Below are positions 10,601-20,100 of a DNA stretch of 64,000 bases, piece by piece. The translations under genes were made by a program, and so were the position numbers. The notes under the pieces are model-generated. The model did no database searches. It saw nothing but the letters and a program-made list of their open reading frames with translations, and had not been told where the DNA came from. The first letter of the stretch is position 1, and every line of letters starts with the position of its first letter. This stretch comes from Herpetomonas samuelpessoai (lineage: Eukaryota; Euglenozoa; Kinetoplastea; Trypanosomatida; Trypanosomatidae), in contig JASAOC010002135.1 of assembly GCA_030849835.1 (NCBI GenBank), forward strand, positions 62,001-126,000, written 5' to 3'.

Positions 10601-11584
10601 CTTTTTCTTTCCTCCTTCAAGTGGGAGCCCCGGAAGGGCTGGGATATGCTTCTGGCAGCGTATGCCGCCGCATTTGGCGCAGACGCCCCACCCGAGTGGC
10701 AAAATCGAACGACGCTCCTTCTCAAGGTTCACTTCACCCCCGAATACTCCCCAGGGGTCTCCGTGTTGAACCTGGAGAGCTACCTGAAGCGCGCGGACGT
10801 TCGCGCGTGCCTGGCCGCACGCATGCCCAACTATACCGGATCCCTGCACGACGGTCCGCACGTGATGCTGCTGGATGCGGATCTGTCTCGTCACACGCTC
10901 GCGCGGCTGTACAGGACCGCCCATGCGTTTGTGCTCCCCACACGCGCCGAAGGGTGGGGTCTGCCCATCGCCGAGGCGATGTCGATGGGCTTGCCCGTGC
11001 TGGCAACGGATTGGGGAGGCGTCACAGGTTTTCTCACCAACGAAACAGGTTTTCCGATTCCGATTGAAGGGACCGAGAAGCTGCCACCGGCGGCACGCGC
11101 ACTGTACTCAGCAGGGGCGCGAGAGGCGAAAACCGCAGCCGCCGCCGCTGCCAAGGAGGCCGCCGTTGTCCTTGGCCCCGGAGCGCTGAGGCATGTGCCT
11201 TCTTCTCCTTCCGCGGCACCTCCTCGAAGCCAGAGCGGTACTACTCCTGGTGTTGCTGACGGCAAGGACGACGACGACGACGGCGCGATGCGCTGGGCTA
11301 TCCCAAACCAATCGGCGACCGCAGCCTTGATGCGGTATGTCATGACGCACCCAATAGAGGCGGCAGCGGTCGGCCGGCGCGCCCGAGCACACATGCAGCA
11401 ACACTTTTCGGAAGAGGCGGTGGCGGACGCCATGGATGCCACCATCTTTGAGTTCCTCGTGAATCAGTGGAAAACAGGGCGACACAGGAAGGCCGCAGGT
11501 GACGTTACAATGAGAAGAACGGAGCGACAGGATATTCCTTCTGTGTTGTACCGCTACGTTCGCGTACTGCTTGGGCTGTCATGA
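7685..11584 (+). CDS. Type II membrane GT4-like (group 1) glycosyltransferase
   Basis: This 1299-residue protein probably transfers a sugar from a nucleotide-sugar donor in the Golgi or ER. The N terminus is basic (about residues 1-41), followed by one hydrophobic helix at about 42-64 and no other clear membrane segment, which is a type II signal-anchor layout. The C-terminal third has the GT4 donor-binding signature. It includes the EX7E pair E1089 and E1097 in RAEGWGLPIAEAMSMGLPV, preceded by HAFVLPT and followed by a DWGG turn. A conserved-looking segment at about 715-745 (YLTDFECSCCGLGLEADG) probably starts the acceptor half. An Ala/Ser/Asp-rich insert at about 1145-1205 interrupts the Rossmann domain before its last helices. 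Residues 70-700 are long, partly disordered and unassigned. Acceptor, donor and linkage cannot be read from the sequence. It could serve glycoconjugate or N-/O-glycan synthesis. Confidence 0.82.
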   Translation: MHQLTKRTRARDPLPKTSSHAEARHSFGKTLRRTTFRRHRRLIYGATALSLSIALTFVCLLLFGGEVEDLPDRQDIYGAGETLSSYPAVEETRDAWQVRDARMRRDLDASGVPRGSGMNLQHAPSLSILSIMPVASRRLHDDGNEEPQTSRKDTLLQELLLPLLAREDALCNQRHHSQPTPTTTTASASASTRQPSRVPGNAFSWLVHAAVVADIAAEDPDWVSLLKDVAATPVASQPPKTHETGLLHDHSYQAWSVSTRTLRTYLQGTHSTQTSPQQQQGSSASHDTPTSLSETPVACYGNTVTLVAIQPFLRVPGPPAGVDVKERSGHREHSDSRNESSPVPMELFVMAALASSRTALRHEWDYFLVLPSHVTPVASTTRMDHGRAIRFEESDAAETSGGTSVGFLEAMLQTAREFNKGRVAGVQCSLLTPDPLEADTMATGPPSVAMKQPPRPPASRVLSPSSLSRYMVLDGGAFIGFTTTAGADPVPPFAEWQAGPLSHDPPGLLLPFFSRRHAGRRGSDSCVLAAAPIDAASLHCGLFHQRAYDMSGGFADALQGFPSVPEHAADDGQTNVGGGEEEDNTFGRTVHNHAADSAGWKYSLHVQRVLPHWQFYRAPAAAVVSVSSHKKDEEATQMGALSFVKGLTQPLYSLADGYGQQQYPVLHRLHARRFGVPYAARSQALPSTTLASSQDAPTPPPSSPRQVPLPWRSYPPIVTYLTDFECSCCGLGLEADGYLRGLMDRYAVGALAGRDPCPHPDSHAMRMAFPKHRHGVFGDLLRETKGLPSASKPLSTTRAAGAAVKARKEALEFWHARFLERAQVTFLHTRAPRYVVFHEAGFLHVGSPVAQRMRVGRSVSEFDALPEDWWPALRATLLTDQLWVSSPFFKEVYMKGRRGTHHTEGGHRMDTKIAENSAGVSSARLRVIPEAVDTSFFDLDHVEPLPIPLPFPRAQLYDSHPELTAAERQRRFLFLSSFKWEPRKGWDMLLAAYAAAFGADAPPEWQNRTTLLLKVHFTPEYSPGVSVLNLESYLKRADVRACLAARMPNYTGSLHDGPHVMLLDADLSRHTLARLYRTAHAFVLPTRAEGWGLPIAEAMSMGLPVLATDWGGVTGFLTNETGFPIPIEGTEKLPPAARALYSAGAREAKTAAAAAAKEAAVVLGPGALRHVPSSPSAAPPRSQSGTTPGVADGKDDDDDGAMRWAIPNQSATAALMRYVMTHPIEAAAVGRRARAHMQQHFSEEAVADAMDATIFEFLVNQWKTGRHRKAAGDVTMRRTERQDIPSVLYRYVRVLLGLS

Positions 11585-12198
11585 AGGCGGGCGGAGGGGC
11601 AGGAAAGCGAGAAAGGTGGCGCAATGACGCGCGCCGTCACGATTTTCCGTGTCTTCTTCTCTTCTCCCTCGTGCTCGTGTGGGAGGCAAAGAAAAAAAAA
11701 GCAAAGCCACTGGGCGCGTTGATCTGTTGACAGGCCCAACATCACAAGCTTTGTTACAGCCAATCAGAGACACGAGCAAGGTACGTTACTGAAGCAACAA
11801 CAACAAAAAGAAAAGATGAGAGGAACAAAGAAAAAAAAGGCATTAAAGGTGCGCCAGAACAGGGAATTGTGTGACGGTGGAAACTAACCTCACAACGGAT
11901 CCGCGTCATTCCCAGCTTAAGGCATCATATGCATATACATGTGTGTGTGAGTCGCCCCCCCCCATCTATTCTCTTTGCCTCAGTCCACCACTTTTCCCTC
12001 TTTCTTCTACCGCTCTGCTTCTTTCTTGTGTTGGTTTGGGTTTTTATCACGGTTTTCACTATCCTCTTTTTCTCCTTCTTTTTTTTAAATTTAACTTGGT
12101 GTGTTACGCCTCGTCTGTGTATTTGTTTTGCGTTCCTCTCTGGATCTGGGTTTTGCTTTGCCGTATTGTCATTGTTCGTTAACGCATCAATTTCCTTG
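11585..12198. other. Spacer and leader region of the M3 peptidase gene
   Basis: The first 370 nt are A/G-rich 3' UTR-like sequence, with a (CAA)n motif at about 11794-11807. From 11953 the strand becomes strongly pyrimidine-rich. An in-frame open frame extends back to an ATG at 11929, but that ATG lies upstream of the first good splice acceptor and its translation is typical of a pyrimidine tract. I do not treat it as coding. Confidence 0.6.
11953..11983 (+). promoter_or_regulatory. Distal trans-splice acceptor candidate for the M3 peptidase (long form)
   Basis: A C/T tract ends in TGCCTCAG, with the AG at 11982-11983. The first ATG after this AG is 12199, in frame with the peptidase. Splicing here would therefore yield a protein with an extra 115 residues. 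Confidence 0.4.
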
Positions 12199-12329
12199 AT
12201 GCTTCACACCTTCCGCCGTTTTCGCCTCCTCGTTCATCTTAACAACCTTAAGTCTCTAACGTCTCCTCGTAACCTCTCTTCCTCTTTAACGTCCTCAACC
12301 TGCGCCACAGCCCTTTCTGCCGTTCGCAG
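12064..12329 (+). promoter_or_regulatory. Proximal trans-splice acceptor cluster for the M3 peptidase (short form)
   Basis: No AG dinucleotide occurs between 11984 and 12250. The first AGs after the strong tract at 12064-12090 are 12251-12252, then 12309-12310 (CACAG) and 12328-12329 (GCAG). No ATG in any frame lies between 12202 and 12543, so transcripts spliced at any of these sites would start translation at 12544. Confidence 0.5.
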
Positions 12330-12543
12330 GTCCTCTTATTCAAACCTAGTGCGATCCGCATCTTTTCTTGCGTCTCCTACCCCATCAAGTGACAAGACAA
12401 GCATTATTCCGTGCCATTTGTCCTCGCACGTCTGCTTCTCTTCTTGCCGTTCGTTTTCCAGCTCCGCAACCCGCATTCGCTTCTCTGCCGCCACCACTGC
12501 GTCTGCTGCTGCTTCTTCTCCCTTCTCCTCATCGACCTTCAAC
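12199..12543 (+). other. Possible alternative N-terminal mitochondrial presequence of the M3 peptidase
   Basis: These 115 codons are in frame with and directly upstream of the peptidase ATG. They start with MLHTFRRFRLLVHLNNLK and contain about ten arginines, abundant Ser/Thr/Ala/Leu and a single acidic residue (D65). This is the composition of a mitochondrial targeting sequence. Pyrimidine-rich DNA also translates into Ser/Leu/Phe/Pro, so composition alone is not proof. The Arg pairs and the absence of any stop make it worth recording. Confidence 0.4.
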
Positions 12544-14580
12544 ATGTCGTCCAACCCTCTCTTTGAGCCGAGCAAGCTGCCCTTCCAGGCGCCCCTCTTC
12601 GATGAAATCAAGACGGAGCACTACGCCCCGGCCTTCACCGAGGGCATGCTCCAGCAACTCAAGGAAATTGATGCCATCAAGGCCAACCCGGAGGCCCCAA
12701 CATTCGCCAATACCATTCTTGCCATGGAGCTGAGCAGCCGCCTGCTCGACCGCACCTCGAACATCTTCTTTAACCTGGCCGCCGCGAACACCAGCGACGA
12801 TCTGCAGAAGCTGGAGGAGGAATTTTACCCAAAGCTCACAGCGCACCGTGACAAGCTCTTCCTCGACAGCGAGCTCTTCGCGCGTGTGCAGGCCGTCTAC
12901 GACGACCGCGAGAAGAACGGCCTGGCCGGTGAGGAGCTGCGCCTCGTGGAGTACTACCTCAAGGAGTTCCGCCACGCTGGCGCGAACCTGTCCGAGGCCG
13001 ACAAGGCGGAGCTCAAGAAAGTCAATGAACAGATTGCGAGCCTCATGACCTTGTTCAACAAGAAGCTCCTCGCCGCGAATGGCAAGGGCTCCCTGATCGT
13101 GGACACCGAGGCGGAGCTGGAGGGCCTTTCAGCGGACCGCATCAAGGTCGCGAAGGACGCCGCGGAGAAGGCGGGCCACCCCGGGAAGTACTCGCTGCGC
13201 CTCTTCAACACTGCCCAGCAGCCGCTCTTCACCGACCTGAAGAACCGCGAGACGCGTCGCCGCCTCTACGAGGCCAGCGTGACGCGCGCGGAGAAGGATG
13301 ACGACAACGATACCCGCAGCACCCTTGAGCAGATTGCGCGTCTGCGCCTGCAAAAGGCGAAGCTCTTTGGCCACAAGTGCTTTTCGGACTGGGAGCTGGA
13401 GCTGCAGATGGCGGACACCGCGGCCGTGATGAAGCTTCTCAAGGACCTGACGGCGCCATCCGTGGCGGCGGTGGAGGCGGACATTGCCGATATGCAGAAG
13501 CTGATTGCCGCCCAAGGCGGTGACTTCACCCTGGCCCCGTGGGACTACCAGCACTACGAGGAGCAGCTCCGCAAGTCTCGCTTTGACCTAGACGAGAATG
13601 AGCTGAAGCCGTACTTTGAGCTATGGAATGTGCTGGAGAAGGGCGTCTTCTACGCCGCGGAGAAGCTCTACGGCATCACGCTCAAGCGCCGCACCGACTT
13701 GCCCGTCTACGACGCGGACATGCGCACGTACGAGATGTTCGATCACGATGGCAGCTCCATCGCGCTCTACTACTTCGACCCCTTCGCGCGTCCCAACAAG
13801 AATGGCGGCGCGTGGTGCGCCAACTATGTGGACCAGGCCCACGCCCTGCACCAGCGCCCTGTCATTGTCAATGTGTGCAACTACGATAAGCCTGAGGACG
13901 GCAAGCCGTGCCTGCTCTCGCAGTGGAGCGTCACCACCATCTTCCATGAGTTTGGCCACGGCCTGCACGGCATGCTCACCTCGTGCACGTACCCGAGCCT
14001 CGCCGGCATGCACGTGTCGCGCGACTTTGTGGAGCTGCCCTCGCAGGTGAATGAGAAGTGGGCCACCTACGATCCTGTCCTCCAGAACTACGCACTGCAC
14101 TACGAAACGAACGAGGTCATTCCCCCAGCGCTTGTGGAGAAGCTGCACGCGTCGGCCAAGTTCGGTGGCGGCTTCGAGACGCTCGAGGTTGTCAAGGCCT
14201 GCCTGATTGACATGCACTGGCACACGGCGACGACGGAGGCGGCCTTCAAGCCGGTGAAGGAGATGGAGGCCGAGACGCTGGCCGGGGTGGGCGCCACGCA
14301 GATCCCGCCACGCTACCACTCCCCCTTCTTCAGCCACATCTTTGGCGGAGGCTACGCCGCCGGCTACGCGGCCTACCTGCTGGCCAAGGTGCTCGACACA
14401 GACGCCTTTGAGTGGTTCCTGGAGAATGGCGGTCTGACGCGCGCGAACGGCGATCACTTCCGCGAGACCGTTCTCTCCAAGGGCAACAGCAAGGACCCGA
14501 ATGAGCTGTACATGGATTTCGCCGGTCGCAAGCCCGGGCTGGAGCCCTTCTTCCGCAGCCGCGGTCTCGTGAGCAAGTAA
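12544..14580 (+). CDS. DCP: M3 family metallopeptidase: oligopeptidase A / dipeptidyl carboxypeptidase
   Basis: This is a zinc oligopeptidase of the thimet/OpdA family that cleaves short peptides, in Leishmania known as dipeptidyl carboxypeptidase. From the ATG at 12544 the product has 678 residues, close to bacterial OpdA and Dcp (about 680). The catalytic motif FHEFGHGLHGMLT gives zinc ligands H468 and H472 with catalytic E469. The third ligand is E497 in DFVELPSQ, exactly 25 residues after H472 as the family requires. The start MSSNPLFEPSKLPF matches where OpdA-type enzymes begin, and no ATG occurs for 340 nt upstream. A longer in-frame start at 12199 would give 793 residues with a mitochondrial-type leader. 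The short form should be cytosolic. Family assignment is very secure. The start is the likelier of two possibilities. Confidence 0.93.
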   Translation: MSSNPLFEPSKLPFQAPLFDEIKTEHYAPAFTEGMLQQLKEIDAIKANPEAPTFANTILAMELSSRLLDRTSNIFFNLAAANTSDDLQKLEEEFYPKLTAHRDKLFLDSELFARVQAVYDDREKNGLAGEELRLVEYYLKEFRHAGANLSEADKAELKKVNEQIASLMTLFNKKLLAANGKGSLIVDTEAELEGLSADRIKVAKDAAEKAGHPGKYSLRLFNTAQQPLFTDLKNRETRRRLYEASVTRAEKDDDNDTRSTLEQIARLRLQKAKLFGHKCFSDWELELQMADTAAVMKLLKDLTAPSVAAVEADIADMQKLIAAQGGDFTLAPWDYQHYEEQLRKSRFDLDENELKPYFELWNVLEKGVFYAAEKLYGITLKRRTDLPVYDADMRTYEMFDHDGSSIALYYFDPFARPNKNGGAWCANYVDQAHALHQRPVIVNVCNYDKPEDGKPCLLSQWSVTTIFHEFGHGLHGMLTSCTYPSLAGMHVSRDFVELPSQVNEKWATYDPVLQNYALHYETNEVIPPALVEKLHASAKFGGGFETLEVVKACLIDMHWHTATTEAAFKPVKEMEAETLAGVGATQIPPRYHSPFFSHIFGGGYAAGYAAYLLAKVLDTDAFEWFLENGGLTRANGDHFRETVLSKGNSKDPNELYMDFAGRKPGLEPFFRSRGLVSK

Positions 14581-16180
14581 GCGTGGGCCTCCTCCATTTT
14601 TTTGTTTTTTTTTGTTTTTTTTTCCATTTTCGCATCTTTTTATTTTTCCCCTCTTTTTTTCTCTCTCTCTGTGCTTTCGCCTACGTTTCTCGTCGTTGTG
14701 TTCGCAAACGCCACCGCCAAACTCCTTCCTTGCTTGCCGTGTTCTGATAACACGCGAAACAAATGGGAGAGGGAATAAGAAGAATTGAAGAATTTATGCA
14801 GACAGTTGTGCGTGTACGTTGCCATTTTTTCTTCTTCCTTTCCTCCCGTGTCTCTCCCTCTCATTCTCTGTTGCCATGCATGTTTTCTCTCCCCTTCTAC
14901 CGCTTCCTCTTTCCTATCCTCACGAAGCGTCAGAGAGTGGTGTGGTAGTGGTGGCGGATACGGAGCCGCTCTGTTGCTTGCTTTTCCTCCCTCTCTCGAA
15001 AGAAGTGATTCCACTTGTCGATGGTGTGAGAGAGGGAGAGGGAGGCGTGATGGGATGAGGTGAGGGAAGGGGGAAGAGGAAACACACACACATTTTTTTT
15101 TTTAAAAATCAACGACAGCAACATGAAACACAAGCGGCTAAGAAGAACGAAAGGGCTGAAGGAAACAGTAAAGTGAAGGAAATTACAAATGCTAACGCAG
15201 AATATAATATAATAATTAAAAAAAAAGCGTCTTGTTAAGAGGGCGTTCTTTTCCTTTTTTTGTTAGTTTTCAAATGTTGTAGACTCAAACGTTCTTTTTT
15301 TTCTTTCTTCTCTTTCTTTGAATTACTCGTACCTGTAGCATGCGCCTATATCACATGCCCTTACGACGTTCTTCTTCTTCTAAATACTGCTAAAGCGCTC
15401 TCCAACTCCCTTTGTTTTTTTTCCTTTTCACTTTGCTTGAGAACTATCTCGTCTCCACGCTTGTTTATCTTGTATTGGATTTGATCTCCGACGCTGCGTC
15501 TTTGAAGCTTTTTCTTTTTCTTTTTCTTCTTTTATTTGTTGTTGTTATTATTAATATTGCTATGATTATGATTTCATCTTCGCTTGAGCTCGTCAGGGAT
15601 TTATCCTACGAGCATGGGGTCATGGATGCGCTTGCGTCACATCGTTGGTTCTACATTGTGTATGTGTGTGCGGTCCTGTGTTGTGGCAACCACTCTCTGA
15701 CCCCTCTTCACTTTTTTTTTCTTCTTCTCTTCTTCTCTTCTTCTCTTCTTTTCTCTTTACCAGTCTGCGTCACGATACTTCAATGAGAAAACCAAGAAAC
15801 AACAAAAAACAAACAACAACAACAAATAAACGGAGACAATGTCACTACAAAAAAGCAGAATATTATGGCGCAGGTTCATGCACCGAGGGCCTACGTGTCG
15901 CAGTGGAGCTGTGAGAGCGCACTCTAGGGGAGATGGGGGAGAAAAGCGGGAAAGCATATGGGTGAAGCCTCGCTGAGCGAGTGGCCTCCCGCTATCGCGA
16001 TATAGGACTTTTGTCGTGCCCCGCACCGAACCATTCCTGCAGACAACGGAGAACATAGTAATAACCATAACAGTATCACAGAAACCTTGAGGGAGGATTT
16101 CCCGTCCCATCACCGCATGCGCTGCGTATGGCTCATGTTTCACTAACGCTCTCTTGTTCTCTCACCGGCACACGCACTTC

Positions 16181-16249
<69 letters not shown>
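16181..16249. repeat. (AAT)23 microsatellite
   Basis: A perfect trinucleotide run of 69 nt in non-coding sequence, about 0.9 kb upstream of the kinase ATG. Both strands read as open frames (poly-Asn on +, poly-Ile on -), but these are artefacts of the repeat. Confidence 0.98.
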
Positions 16250-16567
16250 CAAGATTGGAAATCCAGAAACCTCACCTTGACGTATTGTTTTGGTCTGTTT
16301 TGCTTTTGTGGGTTTCTCTTTTTTTTTCTTTCTTCTTTCACGCCTTCTTCTCCGATTCTTCACTCACTTTGATTCCGTATTGCCGTTTCTTTCTTTTTCT
16401 GACCTGCGGTTTTTCCCTCTGAACTCTTCCGTGCTCTTCTGCATTTTTTGATTTTTTTTTTAAATTTGGCGCGGAGAGGAGGCTCTTTGCCCTCTATCTC
16501 TCTCTCTCTCTCTCTACGCCCAAACTTCACTACTCCTTAGAAGAAGAAGAACGGTATCAGCAAGATA

Positions 16568-16588
16568 TACACACACACACACACACAC
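16568..16588. repeat. (AC)n dinucleotide run
   Basis: About ten AC units in the spacer before the kinase gene, close to a CT dinucleotide run at about 16495-16515. Confidence 0.9.
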
Positions 16589-16815
16589 GCTCACAAGCAA
16601 GCCTTTCCTTTGGAAGTACCACGATCGCAAACTTTTTGTAAAATATATTTTCTCCAGCGGAAGCATAATAGATAACACTTTCAGCATCGGCCACTGTCTG
16701 TCCTTGGGCACGTATAGTACTTTTTTTTTGTCTTCTTCAAGTCCCCTCCTCTCATTCCATCCGTTGAATTTCTAAGGGGTCGTTTGCGCGCCTTCGGCTC
16801 TGGTTTGAGGTTTAT

Positions 16816-16887
16816 CTTTTTTTTTTTTTCATTACCGCCTTCCCTCTTCCCACCGGCTTCTCTCCTCTTTTTTTTTCTCACCTTCAG
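16816..16887 (+). promoter_or_regulatory. Candidate trans-splice acceptor for the kinase gene
   Basis: Long T-rich tracts (16816-16829 and 16866-16880) end in CACCTTCAG, with the AG at 16886-16887. No ATG occurs from there to 17112, the kinase start, giving a leader of about 224 nt that includes the (GTCT)n run. Confidence 0.6.
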
Positions 16888-17111
16888 GCCTCACTCGCTC
16901 CGTTCAAGGTCGCTTTTATACAGTTCAAGAGCATTTTCAGAAGGAGGAGGACGGAGGAAAAAAACAGCAGCAGAAAACGTCTTGCGTGTCTGTCTGTCTG
17001 TCTGTCTCTCTCTCCCTCTCGCACTGTGGGGACAGCAGACCAAAGTCACTCTCAACAGCAGCGGTCGTCTCACAAAACGTATCAGAATTCCTTCCTCTTT
17101 CCAAATCCTGA

Positions 17112-20100
17112 ATGCCAACCACGTCAAAGTCGAGCGCAAACGGAACCGCGACGGTGCCGCCTTCGAAAAGCGGTGGTGCCCCGGTAGGCGATCAATACAC
17201 CAAGATGGAGAAGCGTTCTCACGTCCTAGAGCAGCGACCGTTGCCGCTGGCCCCGAGCATCCCAAGCAACCGCAAGAATGACAGCAACAATCAAAGCACG
17301 AGTAACGCCAGCGCAGCCACAGCAGGAACGAACGCAACGTCTTCGACTGGCATCACGTCACGCACGACAGTTCCCGGAGGCAGCCGTACAAGCAGCACGC
17401 AACCCTTCCTGGGAAGCAGCAGCGGCCACCATTCACCGCAGCATCAACATCGGACCACCACCCCGACTAGCACCTCGTCGTCTACCACTGCATCGGCTCT
17501 GACCGCAGCGGCCGGCAGTCGGTTGGCCTCTGCGGACAATCCGTTCATGGCGAGGTATCGTCGTACGTCAGGCAATGGGACCGGGGCAGCGCCCACACCC
17601 GCCGCGGGAACGGCGCCGGGTGGCGGTAGTGGCGGCGGCCGTCACAAATCCCCGGAAGGCATGGCCCACACGTATAGCAACCTCAGCGTGGACACACTAG
17701 AAAAGGCTCGCGAGCGGCTGCAGCCTGCGGCGGCGCCTCACCACGCCCTCGTGAACGGCGGCGGCCCGGGCAGCGTGAAGAACGCGACGGCGGCGGCCGC
17801 CATCGCCGCCAGTAGTAGTAGCAATGGTGCTGCTGCTGCTGGTGGTGGTAATGTCAATCCTCATAATAATAATACGCATAACAGCCATGTTGGTGGGGTG
17901 AATAGCGGCAGTAGTCGTTCCACCGTGAAGCTCCGGCAAGACGCCACACGGCGGCAGCTCAAGGCGCTGGTGGGGGCCTCGGCGCCGCAGCTGCCCTCGA
18001 CAGGGGCCGCCCCGCCAAACCTCGCCATGGTCAGTGTCGCACCGTCTCCGCTCGCGCCGCCACCGTCGTTGCCGGGGGCGAACTCTCCTGCGCACGCCGG
18101 CACGTCATCGTCGACCGCCGGCACCGGGTTGAGCACACGGACCTCTGGCAAGGACACGAGTGCCCCGTCGGAGCTGCAGTCCATGCGAGATCAGGCGTTT
18201 CATCTAGCTGTGGGGTCGCGGCATTCCGGCTCCCCGTCAAAGAGCAACACGTCCACGTCCGCAGGAGGCGGAGGGGGCGGAGCGACGACGGGGGTACCCA
18301 CACATAGTCCCTCCACCGTACTTCCGAGGAGCAACAGCAATAGCAACCAGACGGTGCAGCGTGTAAATTCAGCTTCCTCGCCTAATGGGGTGAATGCCAC
18401 GGCTGCCGCTGCGATGCCGACTGGCCACAACGGAAGCCCCTCGAGCGCCACGACCGCGGCCAGGCAAGACCGTCTGTCCTTCCGCTCGATGCCACGCTCT
18501 CCCGAGGCGCACACACGCGACACGACGCTTGCGCGGCGCTCGGGCCACGCTGTCCAGTCGCCGAGCGCCGCGGGGGCGAATGGGGAGCGAAGCGGCAATA
18601 TTCTCGCCGGGATGCCCCCTCTGCATCCTCCTCCTGCAACGTCCTCCAGCACCGCTGCGGCGACGTCCGCAGGAGGAACCGCGTCCCAGGTGGTGGGCAG
18701 GACGCGCACGAGCGGAAGCGCTGGCAGCGTCACAGGGACGGCTATGGTGCCCCCCATGGCGTCCCCATCAACCACCACCACCACCACCACCACCAACCAC
18801 ATCGCCGCACGGACGGGCAGCGGAAGCCTCAAGCGAGAGGGACTGAGTTTCTCGCTCATGGAGAACGCACCCATGCTCGGAGTCGGTGGTGGTGGTGGTG
18901 GTGGTCGTAGGAGTGGTAGCAGCGGTGCCGGCGGCGGAGGTGGCGCGCATGCTGGCTCAACGGCTACACACCGCGGCCAGCTGCCGCCGCGGTATGCCGC
19001 CGCCTCGGCCGTGAGTGAGTCTGAATCGGAGTTGTCCTCGTTGGATTCCTTCTTTGCCAACGGGCGCGGTGCGGAAAAAAACGGCAGCAGCACCGCCGCG
19101 GCCGCACCCGCACCCGCGCCACAGGCCTCGCGAGGCCCGGCACTTCCTTCTTCCACCTCTGGGCCTTCCGATGAGGATGACCTTGTGGGAAAGAGCCCCA
19201 TGAGAGTCACACGAGCCCCAACCGCGACACAAGCCACGCTACCACCAGCACCAGCACCAGTACCACCGCCACCCCAGCCACAATCACAGCCGCAGGAGGG
19301 ACACCGCCTTCGCACGTCCCAGCTGCCGCCGCCCCCCGAACCGCACCTGCAAGATGCGGGCCTTCAGACCAGCGATCCTCACACGCAGCCTCAGGCCATG
19401 GATCACAGCACGGGCGGAGACGCCGCGGAAGCCCATGGCACGACCGCCGTTCCCTTTGTGCTGGTGGCGGAAGAGGAGGCACCGGCAAAGGAAACGTTCC
19501 AGCGCTCGCAAGAGTGGTTGCAGATTCCGAATCTCTTTTACCTCTTTGCGAATATCATTGAGCTTCAAGAGCTGCTCCAGCACCGTCGCGACGCCGAGGC
19601 ACGGGAGACCCTGAAGCGCCAGGGAGGCCTGTCGGGCTCCCTCTTGTCGTCGTGGGACGGAGAGCGAGAGGCGCAGTTGGCCAGCTTGCTGAATCACATC
19701 TCGTACTCCATGCTCGAGGTGGATGGGGTGCTGCTCAACGCCTTTTTCGCTTCCTGGTCTCAGAAAACCGTGCGCTCTGTGGTGGCGGGGGTTGTGGACA
19801 GCTGGAAGCGCTATGGACCGGAGAGCACCGAGTTTGACTACGCGTCGTTGCGGCTTGTGGACACCATCTCTGCCGATGTAAGCGCCACCGTCACGTATAC
19901 ACCCCTGTTCATGCTGCGGGAGTGGGTCGGTGACGCGGCGCATCTGGTTCCCATGTCCATCATCAATGCGGTCTTGGCCGTTGTCGGCATTCTCTGCATT
20001 GTGTTTATGGGTGTCTTTGGTCGGTCGTCTCTCACCGCGTGCATTGTGCTCTCGGTCGTGCTGGGCATCGTTATCATTTTATTTTATGCCCTGAGCATGC

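Larger units (their letters stand above)
14581..17111. other. 2.5-kb spacer between the M3 peptidase and kinase genes
   Basis: Extremely T-rich sequence with A-rich patches. ORFs of 70-130 codons here translate to Phe/Leu/Ser strings and are not credible genes. The spacer contains a 69-nt (AAT)n microsatellite, CT and AC dinucleotide runs, a (GTCT)n run near 16988-17007, and (CAA)n at about 15811-15826. A more GC-balanced block at about 15870-16140 has no ORF of note and could be an exported UTR or an ncRNA. Confidence 0.6.

Noticed and set aside
11929-12198. Start of the M3 peptidase at 11929
   Set aside because: It precedes the first good acceptor (11983), and its translation is what a pyrimidine tract gives. 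12544, or 12199 for a long form, fits better.
16154-16372. Poly-Asn ORF
   Set aside because: It is produced entirely by the (AAT)n microsatellite.
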